From Actinomycetota bacterium (GTDB lineage: Bacteria; Actinomycetota; CADDZG01; JAHWKV01), in contig JAHWKV010000065.1 in assembly GCA_019347725.1 (NCBI GenBank), positions 1-6,197 of the forward strand: DNA of 6,197 bases. Direction: 5' to 3'. Of this stretch, positions 1 through 5,718 are shown piece by piece (position 1 is the stretch's first letter; every line of letters begins with the position of its first letter). The position numbers were made by a program, and so were the translations under genes. The notes beneath the pieces are model-generated. The model did not search any database. It had not been told where the DNA came from and saw nothing but the letters and a program-made list of their open reading frames with translations.

Positions 1-39
1 GAGCTTAGTAGAGCCGAACCCGATCGCGTCGAATTCATC

Positions 40-56
40 CCCGGCAACTCGCCGGG
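40..56. terminator. Hairpin downstream of the cupredoxin gene, candidate terminator
   Basis: A perfect 6-bp inverted repeat (CCCGGC / GCCGGG) with a 5-base loop begins 6 bases past the cupredoxin stop codon at 62-64. It is well placed to end the minus-strand DUF2330-cupredoxin transcript. On the minus strand it is not followed by a T tract. On the plus strand it is followed by CTGTTT, so it could also stop a transcript arriving from the left of the window. The hairpin is seen directly; its function is inferred. Nothing else is recognisable in bases 1-39. Confidence 0.5.
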
Positions 57-61
57 CTGTT

Positions 62-401
62 TCACTCAACGGGGATCTCGGACCTCATTCCATAGGCGTA
101 ATGGCCGGGCAGATGGCACCCGACGATCAGCGGGCCCGACGACGGCATGGTCACCGTGGTCCTCACGGTCGAAAGCGCCGGAACGGTCACCTCGGTGGGG
201 ATCGCGTCGGTTACGCAGGACGAAGGTCACCGTCTCACCGGACGCAAAGGTCGATTCGTCCAGCAGGAAACGGGAGTGCTGCATCGACACCTCTACCGTC
301 CGGCCGGCCCGGTGGGAATCTGCCGGCAAGCCGGCCAGAGCAGCCGAGCCGAACCCAACGCCCGCCGCCAGCAAAAGCACCAAAACCACCCGGTCACGCA
401 C
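62..401 (-). pseudogene. Cupredoxin-like secreted copper protein, frameshifted and short
   Basis: The GTG start at 401-399 overlaps the end of the DUF2330 gene by 8 bases, implying translational coupling. Residues 1-64 are read in the starting frame. They contain a hydrophobic export signal (about residues 4-24) and the first cupredoxin strands, ending in VTFVLRN. At about positions 206-212 the frame must shift by one base. The following 48 codons then read DAIPTEVTVPA and end in GCHLPGHYAYGM, a textbook type 1 copper loop with Cys, His and Met ligands, and stop at TGA 64-62. Without the shift the first frame gives nonsense and stops at 66. The rebuilt product (about 112 residues) is short for an exported cupredoxin. 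The usual upstream His ligand (a DPIxHE-like segment) is replaced by Thr, and roughly 25 residues common in relatives seem absent. It could be a true pseudogene or an assembly indel. The family call is firm because of the copper loop; an intact function is doubtful. Confidence 0.75.
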
Positions 402-1500
402 TGTAAAAGCTCCGCCGTCCGATCACCGCGATCAGTCCGGCCAGCCCCGCCGCGCCGCCGGCCAGCATCCAGGTAACCGGTCCGGCCGGCGGACCGGACT
501 CGGGAGCCGTAGGTTGCCGGTCCTGCGCCACCTGCAAGTCGACCTCACCCTTAGGAGTTGGAGCGGTGCCGGGTTTGGATTCGTTTGCCTGCGACGCCAA
601 GCCCGCGGCGACCGGTGAGGGCTGGCCACCGTGCACGTTGGCGGCCAAATCGTAGGTCAGTTCGGCAGCGGGGGCATCCACCCGTAGGTAACTGAGCCAC
701 ATGCCCTGTTTGGGAATCCAGTCCATCCCCCGATCGGAGGCCAGGTCACTCACCAGCCCCTTTGAAGCCGGGCGGCTCTGCGCCACCTGGACACCGGATG
801 TAAGGGGGCTCAACTGCGGCTCACCTTCGGTCAACAGGTAGACATCGGCCTGGATCTGCTCCTGCGGTTGCTTGCCCAGTGCCAAAATTCGAAGCGGCAC
901 CCATGGGTTGTCGGTCGGGATGCTCAGATGAATCGGCGTGCCCTCGCCGACGTTCTGTCCCCGCTCCCGGGCGGCCTCAGCGTCAAATCTGGCGGCCATG
1001 AAGATCGGACTGCGCTCCGCGTAGAAATCCAGCACCTCCGGCGCATCGGGCGGGAGATTGAAGCCATTTTCCTTAGCCCATCGCCCGACCTCGTCACCGC
1101 CCCCCTTTACCACGGTGATCTCCAGCGCATCGATGGTGGTCTCCAGGATCACCTCTGCGCTTTCCGCCGCGGCGGCCACTACCCCGTCCCGCGCCAGCGC
1201 GACCGGCTGGGGTTGCGTCTCCCGGATCAACCGCTGCAGGGTCCAGTCGCCGCCCCGCTCCACGGTGGTCGGGACGTCCGGCAGCGGAACCAGGGATCCG
1301 AACTCGCCACCGCCGCCAGCAAAGGAGAAGGAGGTCACGTAGTGCTCCACCCCGTTTGCGTACCCGGCCATCGTGGTAGTGCGCAGCAGGTTCACACTTC
1401 CGTTGGGACCGATCAACCCGCCGCAGGCATAGGCGGCTGATGCGGACATAAGTACAAATGCAACAGCTAAGGGCAGGACCACTCTGTGGGGCTTGTGCAT
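394..1500 (-). CDS. DUF2330 domain protein, exported and anchored by a C-terminal helix
   Basis: The product is 368 residues from the ATG at 1500-1498. An in-frame ATG at 1512 exists, but its GGAG touches the start codon, whereas GAGG lies 6 bases before the ATG at 1500, so the inner start is preferred. It begins with a Sec signal peptide (MHKPHR, then a hydrophobic core to about residue 21). Cleavage is predicted at SAAYA before CGG, and the mature N-terminal ACGG is typical of DUF2330 proteins. There is no lipobox. The large extracytoplasmic domain follows, then a Pro/Ser-rich linker, a transmembrane helix near residues 343-360 and a cytoplasmic RRSFYSA tail. This makes a type I membrane topology. 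The biochemical role of DUF2330 is unknown. It lies 87 bases beyond the PepF stop with a weak hairpin between them, so it may have its own transcript. Its 3' end overlaps the cupredoxin-like gene, suggesting a shared surface or envelope task, possibly metal-related (inference). Confidence 0.92.
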   Translation of the reverse strand: MHKPHRVVLPLAVAFVLMSASAAYACGGLIGPNGSVNLLRTTTMAGYANGVEHYVTSFSFAGGGGEFGSLVPLPDVPTTVERGGDWTLQRLIRETQPQPVALARDGVVAAAAESAEVILETTIDALEITVVKGGGDEVGRWAKENGFNLPPDAPEVLDFYAERSPIFMAARFDAEAARERGQNVGEGTPIHLSIPTDNPWVPLRILALGKQPQEQIQADVYLLTEGEPQLSPLTSGVQVAQSRPASKGLVSDLASDRGMDWIPKQGMWLSYLRVDAPAAELTYDLAANVHGGQPSPVAAGLASQANESKPGTAPTPKGEVDLQVAQDRQPTAPESGPPAGPVTWMLAGGAAGLAGLIAVIGRRSFYSA

Positions 1501-1567
1501 TGGCCACCTCATCTCCGGGGGCTCTTCGAGGATGTTCGTAGCCCTTAGACGCCCACCGAGAGACCTA

Positions 1568-1583
1568 GGTTCCGGCGGAAACC
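1568..1583 (-). terminator. Weak hairpin just after the PepF gene
   Basis: GGTTTCC and GGAACC on the minus strand can pair as a 6-bp stem with one T-G wobble and a 4-base loop. It begins 4 bases after the PepF stop codon. No T tract follows, so a terminator role is only suggested by position. The rest of the short gap to the DUF2330 gene shows no clear promoter. Confidence 0.25.
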
Positions 1584-1587
1584 AATG

Positions 1588-3381
1588 TCACGAAATCTGT
1601 GCGGCCAGCTCCTCGGCTTCGGTGAGCAGTGAATCCATCGCCTCCAGCCCTCCGGCCCAGAAGTTCGGATCGGCCAGGTCGAGGCCCACCTGCTTGGCCA
1701 GCACCTCCGGCGGGTCGCTGCCGCCCGCCGCTAGCAGGTCCAGACACGGGTCAATGAGCTCGTCGCCCACTTCGAGATACCGCTGGTAAATGGCCAGGGA
1801 AAATAAGAAGCCGAAGGCGTACGCATACACGTATCCAGGGGTGCGGATGAAGTGCGGTACGTAGCTCCACCAGATGTCGTATCCCTCGGTGACCTCGACC
1901 CCATCCCCCAACACGTCCGTCTGAGTCTTGTGCCACATGTCGGTGATCGCCTCTATGGACAGTTCCCCGTGCTCTCGCCGCGCGGTGTGAATCAAGTCCT
2001 CGAACCGGTTAAAGGCGATCTGCCGGAACACGGTGGCGATGGAGTCGTCCAATCGAGATACCAGCAGCGCCAGGCGCTTTTTCGGATCGGTTTCCGATTT
2101 CAACAGCTTGCCGAACGTAAGCGCCTCACCGAACACCGAGGCCGTTTCGGCCAGCGTCAGCGGCGTCTCGGCGTTAAACAGGGTCTGCTCGCCGGCCAGG
2201 TAGCCGTGCAGACCGTGGCCCAGCTCATGCGCCAGGGTCAGCACCGAACGCCTCTGCCCCGTGTAGCTGAGCAGTACGTAAGGATGTGCGTCGGGGATCG
2301 TCGTCATACAAAATGCCCCGGTCATCTTGTTGGGTCCGCTGGCCGCGTGGATCCACTTGTTATCAAAGAATTTGGCAACGATCTCACCCGCCTTCGGCGA
2401 GAACGATCCGTAGGCGTCGAGAATCAAGTTCTTGGCGTCGTCCCAAGAGACGGTGGTCTGGTCCTCGCCCAGGGGCGCCAGCCGATCGTAATCGGCCAGT
2501 TTCTCTAACCCGAGCAGCCTGGCCTTGAGCGAGTAGTAGCGACTGGGAATGTCATAGCGCTTGGTTACCGCGTCGACGAGCGCCTGTACGGCCTCGTCGG
2601 AGGCTTCGTTGTACAGGTTCATCGACGACAACCAGCTCGGGTAACCGTGCAGGCGGTCGTTGGTGGCGTGGTCGAGAAGAATCGTGTTCAGGATGTATGC
2701 CCGGGTCTTGAGCCCCGGTTTCAACGCCTCGGTTATCGCTTCGGCGGCCTGCCTGCGGATGTCTCGGTTCGGGCTTTGCAGGCGGGCCATGGCCCGCTCC
2801 CATCCAACCTCTTCGCCGTCGATAACCGGGCGGATCTCCGCGGTGAGCTCCTCGAAAAGCCGGGCCCAGGCGCTTTGGCTGGTAGTGCCCTTCTCGGCCA
2901 GAATGCGTTCCTCGGGCTCGGAAAGCACATAGGGCTTGTAGCGGCGCTCGCCCTCCAGATGGTGCCTGTAAGGCTCGATAGCCGGGTCGTTTAGCAGGCG
3001 TTTTGCCTTTTCGTCGTCGACTGCCACCCACTCCAGGACGAAAAATAACGTCTCGGAGGAAAGCACCGTGGACATCTCCATCATCTGTTGCCGCAACGCT
3101 CCCCGCTGGGGGTCGGCGGTGTCGGTGGCGTACCGGAGCATCGCGTAGATTGAGGGCCTCATCAGGTCCGCAGTGAGTTTCTCCAGCTCCGCGACGGTGT
3201 TGCGCAGCCCGGCGGCGGTGAGCTCGGCCACCTTGCCGTAGTACTTGTCTCGAAAAGCGCGCGCCGCAAACTTGGCCGCATCGATGTCCTGCGCAAACTG
3301 GGGATCTTCGGACCCCATGTAGATGTCGTCCAGGTTCCAGACGACCCCCTCCGCGCCGGTTTCCTCCGTGGCAGTACCCAT
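1588..3381 (-). CDS. pepF: Oligoendopeptidase F, M3-family zinc metallopeptidase
   Basis: This cytoplasmic peptidase cleaves short peptides and probably recycles peptides; it has no signal peptide or membrane helix. The 597-residue length is normal for the pepF/M3 family. The zinc-binding HEXXH motif is visible as HELGH at residues 385-389 (His385 and His389 ligands, Glu386 catalytic). The third zinc ligand is probably Glu412 in LAETAS. The C-terminal segment HFIRTPGYVYAYAFG (about residues 510-524) matches the family's substrate-binding His/Tyr region. The helical N-terminal part covers about residues 15-200. The start ATG at 3381-3379 is preceded by GGGGG with a 7-base spacer, a modest ribosome binding site. 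The gene has a 103-base gap to the upstream FN3 membrane protein gene, with a hairpin and a possible promoter, so it need not belong to the sigma factor operon. All key residues are present and the gene looks intact. Confidence 0.97.
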   Translation of the reverse strand: MGTATEETGAEGVVWNLDDIYMGSEDPQFAQDIDAAKFAARAFRDKYYGKVAELTAAGLRNTVAELEKLTADLMRPSIYAMLRYATDTADPQRGALRQQMMEMSTVLSSETLFFVLEWVAVDDEKAKRLLNDPAIEPYRHHLEGERRYKPYVLSEPEERILAEKGTTSQSAWARLFEELTAEIRPVIDGEEVGWERAMARLQSPNRDIRRQAAEAITEALKPGLKTRAYILNTILLDHATNDRLHGYPSWLSSMNLYNEASDEAVQALVDAVTKRYDIPSRYYSLKARLLGLEKLADYDRLAPLGEDQTTVSWDDAKNLILDAYGSFSPKAGEIVAKFFDNKWIHAASGPNKMTGAFCMTTIPDAHPYVLLSYTGQRRSVLTLAHELGHGLHGYLAGEQTLFNAETPLTLAETASVFGEALTFGKLLKSETDPKKRLALLVSRLDDSIATVFRQIAFNRFEDLIHTARREHGELSIEAITDMWHKTQTDVLGDGVEVTEGYDIWWSYVPHFIRTPGYVYAYAFGFLFSLAIYQRYLEVGDELIDPCLDLLAAGGSDPPEVLAKQVGLDLADPNFWAGGLEAMDSLLTEAEELAAQIS

Positions 3382-3388
3382 GATGCAA

Positions 3389-3393
3389 CCCCC
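3389..3393 (-). promoter_or_regulatory. Ribosome binding site of pepF
   Basis: A GGGGG run on the minus strand lies 7 bases before the ATG of the peptidase gene, just after a T6 run. It is G-rich but not a standard AGGAGG. It supports the chosen start only moderately. Confidence 0.4.
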
Positions 3394-3422
3394 AAAAAAG
3401 TCTCAGATCCCGGGAAAAGGAC

Positions 3423-3450
3423 AGTCTAAGGCCACCCTTGCACTTACGAA
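3423..3450 (-). promoter_or_regulatory. Possible sigma-70-like promoter for pepF
   Basis: On the minus strand, TTCGTA (3450-3445) and TAGACT (3428-3423) are separated by 16 bases. They match the housekeeping -35 and -10 consensus at 3 and 4 of 6 positions. They sit about 42 bases before the pepF start, after the hairpin that may end the sigma operon. Matches of this quality occur by chance, so the call is tentative. Confidence 0.22.
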
Positions 3451-3467
3451 GCCGGCTCGTTACCGGG

Positions 3468-3490
3468 CCGTAGGCTCGAAACTCCTACGG
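3468..3490 (-). terminator. Hairpin over the stop codon of the FN3 membrane protein gene
   Basis: CCGTAGG and CCTACGG form a perfect 7-bp stem with a 9-base loop. The TAG stop codon (3487-3485) lies in the stem. It could be an intrinsic terminator of the sigma/FN3 operon or an mRNA 3'-end stabiliser. There is no T tract, so factor-independent termination is not assured. The pepF promoter candidate lies just beyond it. Confidence 0.4.
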
Positions 3491-4546
3491 CGCGGACGCG
3501 GCGGGCGACGGGGTCGGGGTCGACGTTGCCGTCGGAGACGGCTCCGGGCTCGGCTGCGGCGGCGGAGACGGTGAGGGCGGGACGGGCAGATCGGCGCAGG
3601 CGTAACCTAGCTCCGTGTCCGGCGCCCACTTAGATGGTGCGGCGGCGCCCACGGCGCGCACTCGGAAACATGCGCTGGTACCGGCCTCCAACCCGTCCCA
3701 TTGGAAGGTTGTCTGGTTCTCGGCGACGTTACGGGACTGCTCCTGACCGGAGCTGCCGGTGTCCCTCTGCAGCTCGAAGCCGACCTCATCGTCGGAGCGG
3801 TCGGTCCAGCTGACACGAACGGAGGTGGTACCGACGACTTCGACATTGACGTCGTCGGGGGACCTCAGCACACTCAGTCCGTCTTCGCCGGCGGCCGCCG
3901 TGCCGCCTTCTCCGGAGGAACCCGAGGACTCACCGTCGATCACCCGCTCCGTGGCGCCGGCGGAACCTTCCTCTCCCCCGGGAGAGTCCTGCTCCTGCGG
4001 CTGTGCTGCGCGAATAGCATTGGACGGCGGGGACTCGTCGTTTGCACCGCCGCCGGCATCGCCTTCGGTTGCAGGCGCCTCATCAGAGATCGATTCTTGC
4101 GTCGAAGGCGAGTCCGGATTGAGTATGCCTTCGATCTCCACCAGCTCGTCGCCGGCAGATCCGTTGTCGGCCCAGCTGAGCACCGGGGCAATCTGCGGCA
4201 GCAACGCCAGCGTTGCCAGCAACGCCAACGCAAAACCCTGGGCACGGGCCCACAGCTGCGGCGAAAGCCGTCGACTCGTCCGATGCACGACCTGCTTATC
4301 CGCAACCAGCCGGTCCTCGGCGGCTTTAAGATCACGCGCCGCCATCGCCCTGACCCGCTCGGAACGTTGGTTGATGCCGTTCCAAAACGGCTCGGTAAAC
4401 AGTGGCAGGACCTCGGCTTCCTCACCGAGCACCTTCTCTTCGGCGGCGACCAACTCGGCCTGAGCAAGCTCCCGTACGTGCCCGGCGCGCCGGTACACGT
4501 CGCGCCAAAACGCTTCTCCGAACTCCAAGTCTGGCTCCCGGCTCAC
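3485..4546 (-). CDS. Single-pass membrane protein with extracytoplasmic fibronectin type III domain, candidate anti-sigma factor
   Basis: The product is 353 residues from GTG 4546-4544. That codon overlaps the sigma factor stop as GTGA, implying translational coupling. The longer open frame upstream of it is an out-of-frame shadow of the sigma gene. In order: a charged, helical cytoplasmic region (1-103) containing two copies of a roughly 35-residue unit beginning E-x-F-W; a transmembrane helix at about 104-125, preceded by an Arg-rich stretch and followed by an acidic one, so N-inside; an acidic Gly/Ser/Glu-rich linker (about 126-226); one FN3 domain (about 228-318) with the typical VSWTDRSDDEVGFELQR strands and two Cys (293, 317) that could pair; and a Pro/Ser/Thr-rich tail (321-353). 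There is no zinc-binding HxxxCxxC of classical anti-sigma factors. Membrane regulators paired with ECF sigma factors commonly sit directly downstream of the sigma gene. The anti-sigma role is therefore inferred from position and topology, not from homology I can recognise. The FN3 domain would face outward, as a binding or sensing module. Confidence 0.88.
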   Translation of the reverse strand: MSREPDLEFGEAFWRDVYRRAGHVRELAQAELVAAEEKVLGEEAEVLPLFTEPFWNGINQRSERVRAMAARDLKAAEDRLVADKQVVHRTSRRLSPQLWARAQGFALALLATLALLPQIAPVLSWADNGSAGDELVEIEGILNPDSPSTQESISDEAPATEGDAGGGANDESPPSNAIRAAQPQEQDSPGGEEGSAGATERVIDGESSGSSGEGGTAAAGEDGLSVLRSPDDVNVEVVGTTSVRVSWTDRSDDEVGFELQRDTGSSGQEQSRNVAENQTTFQWDGLEAGTSACFRVRAVGAAAPSKWAPDTELGYACADLPVPPSPSPPPQPSPEPSPTATSTPTPSPAASAP

Positions 4547-5073
4547 GGCAGATCCCGCCCTTCGTCGGCCAGGTCTTCCCGTAAGGCCTTGAAGGCGCGC
4601 TTTAGGTGGGTTTTCACCGAGGCCTCCTCGACCCCCATCTTCCTGGCCGCCGTTCGGCGATCGAGGCCGTTGATGTAACAGTAGGTGACGGCTTGGCGCT
4701 GCCGCTCCGGGAGAGACTTTATGGCCTCTCGGACCACCAGTCGCGACAGGAAGCGGTCGGGGTCTTCGGGGCTCGACTGCGGACGCTGGTCCACCCACCA
4801 CTGCATCCGGCGGCGGTGCCTTTGCAGTCCGCGCTGACGGTTCTTGGCCAGATTCTTGGCAACGGTAGTTACGTAGCTCTCGCTATTGGAGGGAGCCTCG
4901 AAGCGCGCCAGCAGCGCCACCATGGCCTCGCTGGCCACATCCATTGATTCGCTGTGGTCCTGCAGTATCCGATGTGCCGCACGGTAGGCGATAGTCGCCA
5001 AGGTTTGATGCTCGACCTTGGCGTCGGCAGGGTTGCCGGAGCCGGCCGGGTCGCCGGGACCGGGAACCTTCAC
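4543..5073 (-). CDS. ECF-type RNA polymerase sigma factor
   Basis: The 176-residue length fits an ECF (group IV) sigma factor that directs RNA polymerase to a small regulon. Residues 1-20 form a Pro/Gly-rich extension. Region 2 covers about 22-84, with AYRAAHRIL, DVASEAMVALLARF and YVTTVAKNLAKNRQRG recognisable as the core-binding and -10-binding helices. A linker follows at about 85-110. Region 4 covers about 112-168, with LPERQRQAV, YINGLDRRTAARKMGV and SVKTHLKRAFKALR as its helix-turn-helix. There is no sigma region 3. The GTG start at 5073 is fixed by an in-frame TGA four codons upstream and by GAAGGG with an 8-base spacer. The gene is followed with a GTGA overlap by the FN3 membrane protein gene. 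A bipartite promoter-like motif at 5191-5219 faces it, and the same motif faces the divergent small membrane protein gene, which suggests autoregulation. I cannot name the ECF subgroup. Confidence 0.93.
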   Translation of the reverse strand: MKVPGPGDPAGSGNPADAKVEHQTLATIAYRAAHRILQDHSESMDVASEAMVALLARFEAPSNSESYVTTVAKNLAKNRQRGLQRHRRRMQWWVDQRPQSSPEDPDRFLSRLVVREAIKSLPERQRQAVTYCYINGLDRRTAARKMGVEEASVKTHLKRAFKALREDLADEGRDLP

Positions 5074-5100
5074 AACCGCAACCCTTCACCGAGCAGGCCA

Positions 5101-5145
5101 TCCGACCAAAAACGATCCGACCAAAAACCATCCGAACAAAAAAGT
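5101..5145. repeat. Three tandem 15-bp repeats in the sigma operon leader
   Basis: Three head-to-tail units begin at 5101, 5116 and 5131, each starting TCCGA. The first two differ at one base (TCCGACCAAAAAC then GA or CA). The third is more diverged (TCCGAACAAAAAAGT). They lie 28-72 bases upstream of the sigma factor start, downstream of the candidate promoter at 5191-5219, so they would be transcribed in its 5' leader. A shortened echo, CCAAAAACATC, lies at 5276-5286 beside the other promoter motif. Roles could be a protein-binding site, an RNA regulatory element or a short coding repeat. The repeat is certain; the function is not. Confidence 0.85.
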
Positions 5146-5190
5146 CCACGGTGGGCGCGCGCTTCGCAATTGGTGTACACGTCCTGTTCG

Positions 5191-5219
5191 AACACCGCAC
5201 CCCACACCTTCGGGGGACA
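5191..5219 (-). promoter_or_regulatory. Candidate ECF promoter of the sigma/FN3 operon
   Basis: Reading the minus strand, TGTCCCCCGAA (5219-5209) is followed after 11 bases by CGGTGTT (5197-5191). The identical arrangement occurs on the plus strand at 5294-5322 facing the small membrane protein gene. Taking TGTC at -35 and CGG at -10 gives a spacer of about 16 bases, as expected for ECF sigma factors. Some ECF groups (for example ECF41) use a TGTC-type -35. Transcription would start near 5183-5185, leaving a leader of about 110 bases. The CGGTGTT end overlaps a perfect palindrome, TGTTCGAACA (5185-5194). Confidence 0.6.
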
Positions 5220-5293
5220 CGCCGAAATAAAGACCGGTAGGCGAACCGAAAGCGGCGCCCGGCAACCCCCGTCGCCCAAAAACATCAACCTCT

Positions 5294-5322
5294 TGTCCCC
5301 CGAAACGCCCGCCGACGGTGTT
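5294..5322 (+). promoter_or_regulatory. Candidate ECF promoter of the small membrane protein gene
   Basis: TGTCCCCCGAA (5294-5304), 11 bases, then CGGTGTT (5316-5322) repeats all 18 conserved bases and the spacing of the minus-strand copy at 5191-5219. Transcription would start near 5328-5331, about 50 bases before the ATG at 5378. No good housekeeping promoter is visible in this gap. The match between the two divergent copies is the evidence; the sigma factor that reads them is inferred to be the one encoded at 4543-5073. Confidence 0.6.
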
Positions 5323-5364
5323 TGTCATGTAAATAGTCCCAGCAAACCGCACGACTAACAAGCA

Positions 5365-5371
5365 GGAGAGG
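5365..5371 (+). promoter_or_regulatory. Ribosome binding site of the small membrane protein gene
   Basis: GGAGAGG lies 6 bases before the ATG at 5378. It is the best Shine-Dalgarno match in the window and is the main reason to believe the 45-codon frame is translated. Confidence 0.75.
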
Positions 5372-5377
5372 ATTCTA

Positions 5378-5515
5378 ATGAGTGCAGTTTTCTTGGTCGC
5401 AGCCATTCCGGCAGCTCTGTTGGGGTGGATCTTGATTCGAGACTTTATGGCCGGAATGGACGACGAGCGAGTCTGGTCGAGCGAGCAAACCGGCGAAAAC
5501 GACCTGGCAGCCTAG
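5378..5515 (+). CDS. Small single-pass membrane protein (45 residues)
   Basis: An ATG with a strong ribosome binding site opens a 45-codon frame ending at TAG 5513-5515. Residues 3-20 (AVFLVAAIPAALLGWILI) form one transmembrane helix. The rest is a short, hydrophilic, mostly acidic tail (RDFMAGMDDE, then SSEQTGENDLAA). There is no lipobox and no recognisable domain. The RD just after the helix gives little topology signal, so orientation is uncertain. The gene is divergent from the sigma factor operon and is preceded by a copy of the same bipartite promoter-like motif, so it is the likely nearest target of that sigma factor. It could be a small partner of the membrane FN3 protein or an unrelated envelope stress peptide; neither can be decided here. 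I do not recognise the family. Confidence 0.72.
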   Translation: MSAVFLVAAIPAALLGWILIRDFMAGMDDERVWSSEQTGENDLAA

Positions 5516-5610
5516 CGTTGACGACCTTATTGGCAGGCGGGTCTTCCGAGTGCCTCGCCGGGAGCGACACTTTGGTATTTGCTCCAGGTGCTGTTGCGCC
5601 CGCTTCAGTA

Positions 5611-5626
5611 CGCCCTCCCGAGGGCG
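5611..5626 (+). terminator. GC-rich hairpin after the small membrane protein gene
   Basis: CGCCCT and AGGGCG form a perfect 6-bp stem with a 4-base loop (CCCG), about 95 bases downstream of the small gene. No T tract follows. It could terminate that transcript before the next coding region. The 5516-5718 interval otherwise shows no convincing gene: it has no ATG in any plus frame and only short mixed frames. Confidence 0.35.
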
Positions 5627-5718
5627 CCGCGAGGTCGGATCAGCGCTCTAGCCCGACTCGAGATTTAACCGGCCGAGAGCTGTACTGCGCTCAACACCAC
5701 GTCTTTTGGGTCCGTCCC

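Noticed and set aside
1852..2508. Plus-strand 218-codon open frame opposite pepF
   Set aside because: It overlaps the conserved catalytic part of pepF on the other strand and has no recognisable features.
3393..3402. CAAAAAAGTC shared between the pepF leader and the third 15-bp repeat (5137-5146)
   Set aside because: Ten bases dominated by an A6 run can match by chance and the surrounding sequence differs.
3420..3446. TGTCC upstream of pepF as a third copy of the sigma-type promoter
   Set aside because: Neither the rest of the upstream element nor a CGGTGTT-like element is present at the required spacing.
3701..4678. Long plus-strand open frame of 325 codons opposite the FN3 membrane protein gene
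   Set aside because: It is an antisense shadow of a GC-rich gene; the minus-strand product has a clear transmembrane helix and FN3 domain, and the plus frame shows no domain.
4547..4801. N-terminal 85-residue extension of the FN3 membrane protein frame up to 4801
   Set aside because: It lies wholly inside the sigma factor gene in another frame, is Pro/Arg/Gly-rich shadow sequence, and the GTG at 4546 with the GTGA overlap is a better start.
5063..5084. GGAACCTT on the plus strand as a classic ECF -35 element
   Set aside because: It lies at the start of the sigma gene and has no CGTC-like -10 element at the right distance.
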